DNA of 63,551 nt from Thermofilaceae archaeon (GCA_038731975.1 JAVYQJ010000008.1:1-63551), one strand, 5' to 3'; positions 23,776 to 33,004 are shown, counted from the stretch's first letter. The notes: generated by a model not told the origin, from the letters alone. A program made the numbers and translations.

Positions 23776-25897
23776 GCGGCTGCTTGCTGCGGCCTGCCAC
23801 AAGCGTTCGCGGGAGGAGGACCGCTTGAGGAGGGGTTTGAAGGTTGCGATCGTGGGTAGCCCTAACGTTGGGAAGTCGACGCTCTTCACGCGCTTGACGA
23901 AGCAGATAGCGCACATAGCGAACTGGCCGGGCACAACCGTGGAGAGGAAGGAGGGTTTGCTGCACGCTGAGGGTCGCACTCTGATCCTGGTTGACACCCC
24001 GGGCGTCTACTCGCTCTCCGGCGTCAGCGTCGAGGAGAGGGTTACGAGGGACTACCTCCTGGAGGGCGATTGGGACGCCGTCATCGTCCTCGTCGACTCT
24101 CTCGCCCCCGAGAAGACGCTCTACCTGGCGCTCCACGTGCTCGAGATAACGGGTCGGGTTGTGGTGGCTCTAACGAAGTGGGATGCCGCACACGCAAGGG
24201 GGGTCCACATCCACGTAGACGAGCTTGAGCGCGCCCTGGGCGTACCGGTGGTTCCGGTCTCCGCGGTTACCGGTGAAGGGCTGGACAGGCTAGTGAGGGA
24301 GGCCCTCAGGGTGGCTGAAGGGGGGCCGGATAAGCCCCTCAAGCTCGACTACGGGCCGCTGGAGAGCTCGATAGTCGAGCTTGAGGGGTTGCTGGAGGGG
24401 GCAAGGCTCAACCTCAGGGCGCCGCCCCGCTGGATCGCTGTGAAGCTCCTCGAGGGCGACGCCCACGTGGCGGAGCTGGTGAGAAGAGCGGGTGCTACTC
24501 GCGCCGTGGAGCGCGCTGAGGAGCTGAGGGATGCCGCCCGAGCGCGCGGGTGGGATGCGGAGGAGATGCTGGTTTCCGCCCGCTACCGTTTCGTCGACGC
24601 CCTCAGCAGGAGGGCTGTCGTGAGGCTCGCGGTGGCGGAGGGGAGGGGGTTGCTGGAGAGCGTCCTCCTCTCCCCCCTGCTAGGTCCGGTGCTGTCCATA
24701 CTGATTCTCCTCTCCCTGTACTTCCTGGTCTTCACGCTCAACACGGGCTTCCCGCTGAACGTCGTGTTCGAGGTTCTCGGTTTAACCTGGGCTGCCGAAG
24801 TGCTCGAGAGGTACACCCTGGCGGGCGCGATCTCCAGCCTCTTTGAGTCGCTGGCCGCCTGGGTGGGCTCTCTGGGCCTGCCTGAACCCCTGGCCCTGGT
24901 TGCGACAGAGGGGGTCATTCCGGCGCTCGCGCTGGTAGCCTCCTTCCTCCCCCTGATCTTCACCGCGCTGCTGGTCCTATCCTTCCTCGAGGACAGCGGA
25001 CTCGGCCCTTACGCCGCTGCGTCTCTGCACCGGATGCTGCAGAAGCTGGGGGTTTCGGGGCGCGCGGTGTACCCGATGCTGATCGGGCTGGGCTGCAACG
25101 TTCCAGCCGTCATGTCGGTTCGCGCGGTCCCTGAGGAGGCGGAGAGGAAGCAGCTGTACGCGGCTGTCCCCTTCATACCCTGCCAGGCCCGCCTCGTCGT
25201 GCTCCTCGCCTTCGCCTCAGCCTACTTCACCGGAGCGCCGCTGCTGGCCGTGGGCGCTTTCTTGCTCGTCTACGGTGCGGAACTGGCTCTCTTCGCGCTC
25301 ACCTCGAGGACCCTCAGGAGGCTATCCGGGGTTGAGGAACCCCCCGCGCTCATCATCGAGTTGCCGCCCATCCACCTGCCGGCACCGAGGGTGTTGTGGT
25401 GGATCAGCTGGGAGTACACTGCGCACTACCTGAAGAGGGCGGGCATCGTAATCTTCAGCCTAGCGATCCTCCTCTGGCTTTCGACGCACTTCGGCCCTGC
25501 AGGCCCCGTCGGGGCCGTCGAGCAGAGCTTCGCTGCTGCTATAGGTAGAGCCCTAGCACCCCTCATGGCCCCCTTCGGCCTCAGCGGATCCAGGGCGGAG
25601 GTGCTTGCCTTCGCGGCGGTGGCCGGCCTGGTAGCCAAGGAGACTGTAGTGCTCGCCGTGGCTGTGTACATGGGCGCGCACGACCCTCTCGAGGCCCTCG
25701 CGTCCCTCGAGCTCAGCAGGGCGCAGGCTCTCTCACTGATGGTCTTCTTCACGGCCTACATGCCCTGCATCGCCACTGCGGCTACGGTGTACAGGGAGAC
25801 AGGGAGCGTTAAGTTCGCGCTGGGTGCTACAGCCTGGTCTATTGCCTCCGCCCTACTGCTGAGCTCAGCCATCTACAGCCTAGCCAGCTTTCTCTAA
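23750..25897 (+). CDS. feoB: ferrous iron transport protein B
   Basis: A 715-aa FeoB. The cytosolic G domain has the P-loop GSPNVGKS (residues 36-43), the switch GTTVERKEG, VDTPGVYSL (G3) and LTKWD (G4, matching NKxD with Thr-Lys). A helical GDI-like region leads to the membrane domain from about residue 300. That domain contains two gate repeats: GLGCNVPAVMSVR, and a second near MPCIATAATV. It is the permease for Fe(II). It ends the dtxR-feoA-feoB operon and shares 26 nt with feoA. Confidence 0.95.
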   Translation: MPALPHRIKRLLAAACHKRSREEDRLRRGLKVAIVGSPNVGKSTLFTRLTKQIAHIANWPGTTVERKEGLLHAEGRTLILVDTPGVYSLSGVSVEERVTRDYLLEGDWDAVIVLVDSLAPEKTLYLALHVLEITGRVVVALTKWDAAHARGVHIHVDELERALGVPVVPVSAVTGEGLDRLVREALRVAEGGPDKPLKLDYGPLESSIVELEGLLEGARLNLRAPPRWIAVKLLEGDAHVAELVRRAGATRAVERAEELRDAARARGWDAEEMLVSARYRFVDALSRRAVVRLAVAEGRGLLESVLLSPLLGPVLSILILLSLYFLVFTLNTGFPLNVVFEVLGLTWAAEVLERYTLAGAISSLFESLAAWVGSLGLPEPLALVATEGVIPALALVASFLPLIFTALLVLSFLEDSGLGPYAAASLHRMLQKLGVSGRAVYPMLIGLGCNVPAVMSVRAVPEEAERKQLYAAVPFIPCQARLVVLLAFASAYFTGAPLLAVGAFLLVYGAELALFALTSRTLRRLSGVEEPPALIIELPPIHLPAPRVLWWISWEYTAHYLKRAGIVIFSLAILLWLSTHFGPAGPVGAVEQSFAAAIGRALAPLMAPFGLSGSRAEVLAFAAVAGLVAKETVVLAVAVYMGAHDPLEALASLELSRAQALSLMVFFTAYMPCIATAATVYRETGSVKFALGATAWSIASALLLSSAIYSLASFL

Positions 25898-25985
25898 AAG
25901 GGTTCGCGCTCCCCCTCCCCGCGTTCAGCGCGTGCTCCGTGCCCCACTCAAGTTTTTACCGGAACGGGGTTTGAGGGGTTTAAAA

Positions 25986-26000
25986 ATTACTAGGAGTAAT
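25986..26000. promoter_or_regulatory. 15-bp inverted repeat upstream of aminotransferase promoter
   Basis: ATTACT-AGG-AGTAAT is a perfect 6-bp inverted repeat with a 3-bp spacer. It lies 39-53 nt before the aminotransferase GTG and just upstream of its TATA-like TTTATGG (26011-26017). The position fits an activator site, and the size fits Lrp/AsnC-type sites, which often regulate amino-acid genes. The regulator is not identified. Confidence 0.45.
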
Positions 26001-26038
26001 CCTTATAGAGTTTATGGGCGTCTTTAAAGAGGGAATCG

Positions 26039-27268
26039 GTGAAAGCTGATCGTTACCTCTCGAGGAGAGCATCGCTGATGCGAGCCTCGCAAGTCAGGGA
26101 GCTGCTCAAGTGGATCGGCCGAGACGTCATATCGCTCGGCGGAGGGATTCCGGATCCAGCCAGCTTCCCCCTCGAGGAGCTCAAACAGATCATCTGCGAG
26201 GTCATCGACACGAAGGGCTCCATCTCGCTCCAGTACGCTCCCACGGAGGGCATTGATGAGCTTCGCCGCGAGCTGGCCGCTTTCATGGTGAAGCGCGGCA
26301 TCAGGGCGAGGGCGGAGAACGTGATGGTCACCGCTGGGAGCCAGGAGGCGCTCGAGCTGATCGGCCGGGTGTTCATAGACCCCGGAGACGTGGTGGTCTC
26401 TGAGAATCCGACGTACTTGGGGGCTCTGCAGGCGTTTGCAGTCTACGAGCCGCGCTTCGTGGGCGTGGAGATGGACGAGGAGGGGCTGATAGTCGAGAGG
26501 CTCCAACAGCGGTTGAGGGAGCTGAAGAGCCGCGGTGAGCGCGTGAAGCTCTGCTACCTCGTGCCAACCTGCCAGAACCCGACTGGGAGGTGCTTGAGCG
26601 TGGAGAGGAGGAAGGCCCTGCTCGAGCTGGCTGAGGACTACGACTTCCTGATCGTTGAGGACGACCCGTACAGCTACTTCTACCTCGACGGCGTGGAGCC
26701 GCCCTCGATGAAGGCTCTCGACCGGAGCGGGCGCGTGATCTACGTGTCAACGATCAGTAAGGTGCTCGCTCCCGGCCTCAGGCTGGGCTGGATCGTTGCC
26801 GAGGAGGAGTTCGTGGATAAGCTGGCGGTGGCCAAGCAGGGTGTCACTCTTCAGTCACCCACGCTCAGCATGCACGTGCTGTACGAAGCCCTGCGTAGGG
26901 GGCTCGTAGAGAGGCAGCTGCCGAAGCTCAAGGAGATCTACGGCGTGAGGAGAGATGCCATGCTGAAGGCTCTGGAGGACTACATGCCGCAAGGCGTGAA
27001 GTGGACACGCCCGAGCGGTGGCATGTTCGTCTGGATCGAAGTTCCACCCCACATCGACATGGACGCCCTTCTGCCAATCGCCTTGAACGTCTACAAGGTT
27101 GCCTACGTGCCCGGCAGCGGCTTCCACGTCGATGGGGGCGGCAGGAACACGGCCAGGCTGAGCTTCTCCTACCCGCCGCTCGACAAGATGCGGGAGGGCG
27201 TAGCTAGGCTGGCGAAAATGATCGCCGAGCACGCCCCCGCGATGAGCGCGCTGGCGGTTACGGCTTAG
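26039..27268 (+). CDS. PLP-dependent aminotransferase, 2-aminoadipate/aromatic type (LysN-like)
   Basis: A 409-aa fold-type I class I/II aminotransferase. Lys241 in VSTISKVLAPGLRLGW forms the Schiff base. TAGSQEALELIGRVFIDPGD, SENPTYLGALQAF and TCQNPTGRCLS bind PLP and the substrate, and GMFVWIE is the domain-closing strand. Relatives in Thermus (LysN) and Pyrococcus transaminate 2-aminoadipate, leucine or aromatic amino acids. The GTG start at 26039 has TTTATGG 22-28 nt upstream. Its 3' end overlaps the convergent POR beta gene by 4 nt. Confidence 0.88.
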   Translation: MKADRYLSRRASLMRASQVRELLKWIGRDVISLGGGIPDPASFPLEELKQIICEVIDTKGSISLQYAPTEGIDELRRELAAFMVKRGIRARAENVMVTAGSQEALELIGRVFIDPGDVVVSENPTYLGALQAFAVYEPRFVGVEMDEEGLIVERLQQRLRELKSRGERVKLCYLVPTCQNPTGRCLSVERRKALLELAEDYDFLIVEDDPYSYFYLDGVEPPSMKALDRSGRVIYVSTISKVLAPGLRLGWIVAEEEFVDKLAVAKQGVTLQSPTLSMHVLYEALRRGLVERQLPKLKEIYGVRRDAMLKALEDYMPQGVKWTRPSGGMFVWIEVPPHIDMDALLPIALNVYKVAYVPGSGFHVDGGGRNTARLSFSYPPLDKMREGVARLAKMIAEHAPAMSALAVTA

Positions 27269-28182
27269 AGTATCCTCCCGCCCCTCTCCAGGGCGCTTCG
27301 GATAGCCTCCCAGTTTTCTTGGATGTCCATCTTCAGGAGCTCCAGCAGCTGCTCGTTCTCGGGGCGGAAGAGGTGCGCGAACCTCCCCTGCCTCTTCAAG
27401 TACTCCTCGAGCGGCTTCCTCCGCGCGGGGTCGAGCAGGGATGCACTCCTCCCGGTCAACCTCAGCACGCCGTCCTCGATCTCGTAGAGCACCCACGCCC
27501 CCGTCTCGACCGCAAGCCTGCCGATCTCGACGGTCTCGCTGGGCGGGAAGCGCCAGCCGGTAGGGCAGGGAGCGTGCAGGTGGATGTACTTGAAGCCCCT
27601 CTTTGAGACCGCCTTGCGAACCTTCTCCACGAAATCGAGCGGGTAGGCGATGGAAGCTGTAGCCACGTAGGGCACCCTATGGGCTGCCACGATCAGTGGA
27701 GCAACCTTCCTCCGCTCGCGCTTACCCAGGGGCGTCGTGGTGGTCCAAGCGCCGGGCGGCGTAGCCCCGCTCCTCTGGATGCCCGTGTTCTGGTAGGCCT
27801 CGTTGTCGTAGCAGATGTAGAGTATGTCCTCGTTCCTTTCCGCTGCACCGCTCAACGCCTGAAGACCGATGTCCACCGTCCCACCGTCGCCGGCCCACAC
27901 TACGACCGGCACGTCAATCCCTCTCAACTCCAGCGCCGCCCTCAGCCCCGTGGCCGCTGCGGCGCTAGCGGCGAACGCGATGTTGAGCAGGGGCACGCGG
28001 GAGGGCGTCTTAGGGTACATGCCCTGGATCACCGTTGTGCAGCCCGCGGGTACGACGAGGACGAAGCGCCCCTCGAGCGCTTTGCCCAGCATCCTCAGCC
28101 CCAGCGAGGCGGGGCAGCCGGGGCAAGCGGCGTGACCGGGCAGCCAGTACTCCTCCCTCGGTAGCTGCTTTACCGTTACCAT
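27265..28182 (-). CDS. porB: pyruvate/2-oxoacid:ferredoxin oxidoreductase, beta subunit
   Basis: The 305-aa TPP-binding subunit. The iron-sulfur ligands C-P-G-C lie in HAACPGCPASLG, with more Cys in VPAGCTTVI and HAPCPTGW. The TPP/Mg motif is VVWAGDGGTVDIGLQALSGAAERNEDILYICYDNEAYQNTG. ATG at 28182 overlaps the porA stop by 7 nt, so the longer frame from 28242 is rejected. It completes a porG-porD-porA-porB operon oxidising pyruvate to acetyl-CoA, CO2 and reduced ferredoxin. Confidence 0.93.
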   Translation of the reverse strand: MVTVKQLPREEYWLPGHAACPGCPASLGLRMLGKALEGRFVLVVPAGCTTVIQGMYPKTPSRVPLLNIAFAASAAAATGLRAALELRGIDVPVVVWAGDGGTVDIGLQALSGAAERNEDILYICYDNEAYQNTGIQRSGATPPGAWTTTTPLGKRERRKVAPLIVAAHRVPYVATASIAYPLDFVEKVRKAVSKRGFKYIHLHAPCPTGWRFPPSETVEIGRLAVETGAWVLYEIEDGVLRLTGRSASLLDPARRKPLEEYLKRQGRFAHLFRPENEQLLELLKMDIQENWEAIRSALERGGRIL

Positions 28183-29351
28183 GGCGTCACCCCCCTCAAG
28201 CCGATCCAAGTCACTTCTTCCGGCCCCTCTTTGAGCGAGCATTCGACGATCCGCTCGAAATCCTTGGGCGAGACGTCTCGACCGCCCAACCCCGCTATGA
28301 AGCTTCTGACAACCGGCCTCCGCTTCGCGTTGAAGAGCGCGGATTTCACCTCAGCCGCGAGGACGCTCGGCAGGCCGGGCGACAGGCTGCGGTCGACGAC
28401 GGCTACAGCGCTCATTCCCTCGACCGCATCTCTCAGCTCACGGGCGGGGAAGGGCCTTGTCACTCGGAGCCTTACAACGCCCGCTCGAACCCCTCTGCTC
28501 CTCAGCCTATCGACGGCCTCCTTCGCGTCGCCGGCCCACGAGCCGATGAGGACTATACCCACATCGGCGTCGTCGCACCGGTAGGCTTCGAGAAGACCGC
28601 CCCAGCTTCTCCCCGTTAGCCTCCCCCACTCCTCGTCGACCTCCCTGATTACTCGGGCAGCCTCGTCCATCGCCCTTTGCATCTTCCAGCGGAACTCCAT
28701 GTAGTAATCGGGGTTGGCGATCGTCCCGTATGACATCGGCTTGTCCACATCGATCCGGTAGGGTGCAGGCGTCTTCTCGGGTAGGAATCGGTCGACGGTC
28801 TGCTGCTCGGGCACTTCGACTGGCTCGTACGCGTGGGACAGGTAGAAGCCGTCGAGGTTCACCATGGCGGGGAGCAGCACCCCCTCGTCCTCGGCCACCC
28901 GGTAAGCTTGTATCACCATGTCCATTGCTTCTTGCGCGCTCTCAGCCCAAAACTGTATCCAGCCGGCGTCCCTCACGGCGAAGGCGTCGTTGTGGTCGCA
29001 CCAGATGCTCCATGGAGGGGCGATCGAGCGGTTCACAACGGCCATCACTATCGGTAGGCGCGCGCCGCCCGCCCAGAACACCATCTCACTCATGTAGAGA
29101 AGGCCCTGCGACGAGGTAGCCGTGAACGTTCTGGCGCCACCCGCAGCCGCACCGATGCAGGCAGCCATCGCGCTGTGCTCGGACTCAACGTTGATGAACC
29201 GGGCTTTCAGCTCCCCCTTCTCGACGAGCTCGGCTATCTTCTCAACGATAGTCGTCTGCGGCGTGATCGGGTACGCTGCGACCACCTGCACCCTGGCCAG
29301 CTTGACGGCGAAAGCGACAGCCTCGTTGCCCGAGACCACTACGCGCGGCAC
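28176..29351 (-). CDS. porA: pyruvate/2-oxoacid:ferredoxin oxidoreductase, alpha subunit
   Basis: The 391-aa alpha subunit with domains I (VVVSGNEAVAFAVKLARVQVVAAYPITPQTTIVEKIAE) and II (after about residue 260, VGIVLIGSWAGDAKEAVDRL). The Thr of YPITPQT and the Glu in FINVESEHSAM contact pyruvate and TPP. These strings favour pyruvate as substrate, but 2-oxoisovalerate cannot be excluded. GTG at 29351 lies 4 nt after the porD stop. The end overlaps porB by 7 nt. Confidence 0.93.
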   Translation of the reverse strand: MPRVVVSGNEAVAFAVKLARVQVVAAYPITPQTTIVEKIAELVEKGELKARFINVESEHSAMAACIGAAAGGARTFTATSSQGLLYMSEMVFWAGGARLPIVMAVVNRSIAPPWSIWCDHNDAFAVRDAGWIQFWAESAQEAMDMVIQAYRVAEDEGVLLPAMVNLDGFYLSHAYEPVEVPEQQTVDRFLPEKTPAPYRIDVDKPMSYGTIANPDYYMEFRWKMQRAMDEAARVIREVDEEWGRLTGRSWGGLLEAYRCDDADVGIVLIGSWAGDAKEAVDRLRSRGVRAGVVRLRVTRPFPARELRDAVEGMSAVAVVDRSLSPGLPSVLAAEVKSALFNAKRRPVVRSFIAGLGGRDVSPKDFERIVECSLKEGPEEVTWIGLRGVTPW

Positions 29352-29355
29352 AATC

Positions 29356-29616
29356 TCACCCCTCCTCCACCATCGTGATGGCCTTGGTGGGGCACTCGCG
29401 GGCGCAGATACCGCAACCCTTGCAATAGTCGTAGTCGATGGCGACGCTGTCGTCCTCGCCCCTCACCACGGCCGCCTCGGGGCAGTAGAGCCAGCAGAGC
29501 AGGCACTTGACGCACCGGCTCTGATCCAGCACCGGCCGCTCCGTCCTCCACGAGCCCGTGAGGCCGGCTGAGCCCTTCACGGGCGAAGCTATCGAAGTCA
29601 GAGGTAGGCTAGCCAA
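29356..29616 (-). CDS. porD: pyruvate:ferredoxin oxidoreductase, delta subunit (2[4Fe-4S] ferredoxin)
   Basis: An 86-aa protein with two C-x2-C-x2-C-x3-C motifs, CVKCLLCWLYCPEA and CKGCGICARECPTKA, each for a [4Fe-4S] cluster that passes electrons from the TPP centre to external ferredoxin. The likely start is TTG at 29616, which overlaps the porG stop region and has a GAGGGG ribosome-binding site. Length and position match archaeal porD. Confidence 0.92.
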   Translation of the reverse strand: MASLPLTSIASPVKGSAGLTGSWRTERPVLDQSRCVKCLLCWLYCPEAAVVRGEDDSVAIDYDYCKGCGICARECPTKAITMVEEG

Positions 29617-30154
29617 CTCCCCTCACCTCCTCGTGCGCCCTCTCTGCCGCCTCCGCGTTGAGCTCACCGAGCCTCCCGCCCCACGTGCTCTTTATGGCCT
29701 CCTTCACCGATTCCAGGGAGATTAGAGGCCACACCCTGGTCAAAGCCCCCAGCATGGCCGTGTTAACGACGGGCCAGCCGGCCACTACCAGCCCCAATCC
29801 CTTCGCAATCGCGGTTGCGTCCACCCAGTAGACGCGTTTAACGGGGACCTCGGGCCTTGAGGGCGCGTTCGCGAGGAGCATACCATCGTCCTTGACCTTA
29901 AACGGGATCGACCTGAGGAGCGCCCTATCGAGGACGACGAGGATGTCCGGCTCGCTAATCTGGCTCCTCAACCGGACGGGTTTATCGGAGATCCTGGCGA
30001 AGGAGTAGACCGGCGCCCCCCTCCTCTCCCCGCCGAAGAGCGGAACAGCCTGCCCGTGTAAGCCCTCTGCTGCCGCCGCGTGGACTAGCAGGCGCGCCGC
30101 TACGACGGCGCCTTGCCCTCCCCGGGCGTAGAAGCAGATCTCCTGAAGCATCAT
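29609..30154 (-). CDS. porG: pyruvate:ferredoxin oxidoreductase, gamma subunit
   Basis: The 181-aa gamma subunit. ICFYARGGQGAVVAARLLVHAAAAEG is the nucleotide-like motif that contributes to CoA binding, followed by PLFGGERRGAPVYSFARI and WPVVNTAMLGAL. Two ATGs are adjacent (30154 and 30151). The TATA-like CTTATTAAG at 30173-30181 (minus strand) lies 19-27 nt upstream, so the operon mRNA is leaderless. First gene of the four-gene POR operon. Confidence 0.92.
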   Translation of the reverse strand: MMLQEICFYARGGQGAVVAARLLVHAAAAEGLHGQAVPLFGGERRGAPVYSFARISDKPVRLRSQISEPDILVVLDRALLRSIPFKVKDDGMLLANAPSRPEVPVKRVYWVDATAIAKGLGLVVAGWPVVNTAMLGALTRVWPLISLESVKEAIKSTWGGRLGELNAEAAERAHEEVRGVG

Positions 30155-30172
30155 GCTCGAGAGGAGAGCCAG

Positions 30173-30181
30173 ACTTAATAA
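30173..30181. promoter_or_regulatory. shared TATA-like box between POR operon and acyl-CoA synthetase
   Basis: The block CTTAATAAG (CTTATTAAG on the other strand) lies 19-27 nt before porG and 17-34 nt before the two candidate starts of the divergent acyl-CoA synthetase gene. A near-symmetric TATA box would let one TBP site fire both ways and couple acetyl-CoA formation to its use for ATP synthesis. Evidence is spacing and sequence only. Confidence 0.45.
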
Positions 30182-30197
30182 GGTAAACTAGTGGCAT

Positions 30198-32312
30198 TTG
30201 TTTAACGTGGCAAGCGGAGGTTTAGCTGCATTCCTTAAGCCCGGCAGCGTAGCTGTTGTAGGTGCTTCTAGAGAACCCTCGAAGATAGGGCACAGAGTTC
30301 TACGCAACATCCTTTCCTCCGGTTTCCGGGGTCGGGTTTACGCGGTGAATCCTAATGCTTCGGAGATTCTGGGTGTGAAGTGTTACCCGAGTATCCTGGA
30401 TGTCCCGGAGCCTGTCGACCTCGCTGTGGTTACTGTGCCGGCGAAGCTCGTACCCCAGGTGGTCGAGGAGTGCGGGAGGAAGGGTGTGAAAGCGGTAGCC
30501 GTCATCTCCAGCGGATTCAAGGAGGTGGGGAACATCGAGCTCGAGAAACAACTCGTCGAAACAGCAAGGAAACACGGAATCCGAATCCTCGGACCCAACA
30601 TCGTCGGCGTCTGGGATACCTCCACGCCCATAAACTACAGCTTCATCGACGCGTCCCCGCTCCCCGGTTGCATAGCCTTCCTCTCGCAGAGTGGTGCTCT
30701 GATAACGTCGTTAATCTGGTGGACGAGGGAGAGAGGTATCGGATTCTCCAGCCTCGTTAGCTTGGGGAACAAAGCGGACGTGGGGGAGAGCGACCTCCTC
30801 GCCCTACTGAGGGAGGATCCGCGGACCAAGGTGATCGCAATCTACATGGAGGGGTTGAACCCCGGAGAGGGGAGGCGCTTCCTCGAGGAAGCGGCGAAGA
30901 CCGCCTCCGTTAAACCCATCGTGGTTTTAAAGGCCGGAAGGACGGAGGCAGCGGCCGAAGCGATAAGGTCCCACACAGGCTCCCTGGCGGGCTCCGATGA
31001 AGTCTACGACGCGGCTTTCCGGCAGGCGCGCGTGCTCAGGGCTGGAAGCCTAGCCGAGCTGTTCAACTGGGCCCTAGCTCTAGCCCTCTCCCCTCCGCCC
31101 ACCGACGGCACGGTGGTCGTGCTCACCCACGGCGGTGGCGCGGGTGTGCTGGCGGCTGACGAGCTCGGCGAAGCGGGAATCGAGCTGGAACCGCTGCCGC
31201 CCGACCTGCAGGAGAGGGTGAGGAAGTTCATGCCCCCCTTCGGCAGCTCACGCAACCCGGTCGACCTCACTGGCATGATGACGGGTGAGAGTTTGAGGGG
31301 GGCTCTCACCGAGCTGCTCAAGGACGACAGGGTTGGGAGCGTGCTCGTCTGGGCGGGCCAGGGCGCGCTACCCACCCCCGGGGAGCTTCGAGACGCCGTG
31401 CTCTCAGCCGTTAGGGAGGCGGGGTTGAAGAAGCCGCTCGTCGTGTCGCTCACGGGAGGAGCTGAGTGCGATGCGGCGCTCAAAGACCTCATAGCTGCGG
31501 GCGTGCCAAGCTACGAGTCGCCCGAGATCGCCGCTCGCTCCCTAGCGGCCGTCCTGAGGTACTACAGGTTCAAGGCTCCGCCGGCCGGGAAGTTTGAGGT
31601 GAAGGGGGATAGGAGCGCAGCGGGCGAGATCATCGCTAGGGCGGTCAGCGAGGGGCGGAGGCTCCTAACGCCGATGGAGGCTTTCCGCGTGGCTAGAGCT
31701 TTCGGGATCCCGGTCGTGGAGGCGAGGTTCGCCCGAAGCGTTGAAGAAGCCATCGAAGCTGCGAGAACCATCGGCTACCCCGTTGCGCTCGCCGTCGAGA
31801 CGCCCGACGTAGCTCACAAGACGGAGGTCGGCGGCATACTCTTGAACATAGGCTCGGACGAGGAGCTGCGCGAAGCTTACGCGAGGGTGCTCCGGACCTT
31901 CGCTGAGAGAGCCCACGGAGCCCGGCTGCTGGGGGTTTCGGTCAGAAAGATGATGCCCCCAGGGGTTGAGGTCTTCATCGGGGCGAAGCGCGACCCGATC
32001 TTCGGGACGGTCGTAGCCTTCGGCTGGGGCGGCATCGCCGTGGAGCTCATCAGGGACGTGTCGATCCGCGTTGCTCCGCTAAGCGTGAGAGAGGCGGAGG
32101 AGATGGTGCTCGAAACGAAGGTTGGGAAGCTCCTCCGCGGCTACAGGGGGGCGCCCCTGGACGCCGGCACCGTAATTGGGCTGATACCGAGCGTAGCGGG
32201 GATTCTCGAGGCTTTCGACGCCGTGGAAGCCGTCGACGTTAACCCGATCTACGTTTACGAGAGGGGGGCTGTTGCGGTTGACGTAAAAATCTACCTCAGG
32301 GCTTCACCCTGA
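30198..32312 (+). CDS. acdAB: ADP-forming acetate/acyl-CoA synthetase, fused alpha-beta
   Basis: A 704-aa fused NDP-forming acyl-CoA synthetase that converts acyl-CoA, ADP and phosphate to acid, CoA and ATP. The order is CoA-binding domain (FLKPGSVAVVGASREPSKIG), succinyl-CoA-synthetase-like flavodoxin domains with the phosphohistidine in RSHTGSLAGSDE (about residue 257), then the ATP-grasp domain from about 480 (LTPMEAFRVARAFGIPVVEA, VALAVETPDVAHKTEVGGI). Pyrococcus keeps these as two genes; the fused form is common in Crenarchaeota. The start is TTG 30198 or, as likely, GTG 30207. It is divergent from POR, the supplier of acetyl-CoA. Confidence 0.92.
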   Translation: MFNVASGGLAAFLKPGSVAVVGASREPSKIGHRVLRNILSSGFRGRVYAVNPNASEILGVKCYPSILDVPEPVDLAVVTVPAKLVPQVVEECGRKGVKAVAVISSGFKEVGNIELEKQLVETARKHGIRILGPNIVGVWDTSTPINYSFIDASPLPGCIAFLSQSGALITSLIWWTRERGIGFSSLVSLGNKADVGESDLLALLREDPRTKVIAIYMEGLNPGEGRRFLEEAAKTASVKPIVVLKAGRTEAAAEAIRSHTGSLAGSDEVYDAAFRQARVLRAGSLAELFNWALALALSPPPTDGTVVVLTHGGGAGVLAADELGEAGIELEPLPPDLQERVRKFMPPFGSSRNPVDLTGMMTGESLRGALTELLKDDRVGSVLVWAGQGALPTPGELRDAVLSAVREAGLKKPLVVSLTGGAECDAALKDLIAAGVPSYESPEIAARSLAAVLRYYRFKAPPAGKFEVKGDRSAAGEIIARAVSEGRRLLTPMEAFRVARAFGIPVVEARFARSVEEAIEAARTIGYPVALAVETPDVAHKTEVGGILLNIGSDEELREAYARVLRTFAERAHGARLLGVSVRKMMPPGVEVFIGAKRDPIFGTVVAFGWGGIAVELIRDVSIRVAPLSVREAEEMVLETKVGKLLRGYRGAPLDAGTVIGLIPSVAGILEAFDAVEAVDVNPIYVYERGAVAVDVKIYLRASP

Positions 32313-32329
32313 AGTTTCTAGCGTCTTTT

Positions 32330-33004
32330 TCACAGCGATCCGAAAGCGTTCGCGAGCGCCAGGATTGCCAGCGAGACGAGGGGTACAGTTATGTTGTCGT
32401 CTAGGGGTTTCAGCTCAAAGTGCTCAACGACGCTCGACGCAAGCCCGGCCAGCGCCCCCCAGAGGCCAGCATAAACGTAGCCAATGGGGATGCAGACAGC
32501 AGCCATCGCAGCGTTGCCGGCCCAAGCCTTCGTCCTCCTCCTGTAAATCATGTTTCTCACGACGCCTGTGACGGAGTCGCCGAAGGACATGAAGGCTGTT
32601 GGAACAACTGCGTAAATCAGCGTGCCGAACAGCAGCCAGCTGAGAAGTAGGCTGAGGCCCCAAGTGATGCAGAAGTGAACCTCGTAGATGTTCTCCGGGT
32701 CCTGGAACCAGTAGAGCAGCTTACCAGTCCTATGCGGTAGGTAGGTGAAAACGGCCAGTATCATCGCGAACACGAAGGGCACGAAGGGCGTCTGAAACAG
32801 GTACGGCGCGAGCAGGGCTACAACGCCGCCCGCGCCGACGTGAATGATCTTCCTGTTGTAGTAGATCGCGACGTTGTGGGTCAACCCCTTCGAGCGCATC
32901 GCATCGTACGTTTTCTTCGTGAGGAGGGTCACGAGGAGAACTATCCAGATGAACAGCACGGCGGCGTACATCAGCTCCACAGGTCTGAATAGCTCGGCTG
33001 TCAC
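32330..33004 (-). CDS. dolichol kinase / phosphatidate cytidylyltransferase-like membrane protein
   Basis: A 224-aa integral membrane protein with about six hydrophobic segments. Conserved strings YNRKIIHVGAGGVVAL, SFGDSVTGVVRNMIYRR and EHFELKPLDDNITVPLVS match the SEC59/DGK1/VTE5 family of CTP-dependent lipid kinases. In archaea the substrate is probably dolichol or a related polyprenol used for N-glycosylation, or an ether-lipid alcohol. GTG at 33004 has the TATA-like TTTTTTACG 20-28 nt upstream. It ends convergently with the acyl-CoA synthetase gene. Confidence 0.78.
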   Translation of the reverse strand: MTAELFRPVELMYAAVLFIWIVLLVTLLTKKTYDAMRSKGLTHNVAIYYNRKIIHVGAGGVVALLAPYLFQTPFVPFVFAMILAVFTYLPHRTGKLLYWFQDPENIYEVHFCITWGLSLLLSWLLFGTLIYAVVPTAFMSFGDSVTGVVRNMIYRRRTKAWAGNAAMAAVCIPIGYVYAGLWGALAGLASSVVEHFELKPLDDNITVPLVSLAILALANAFGSL

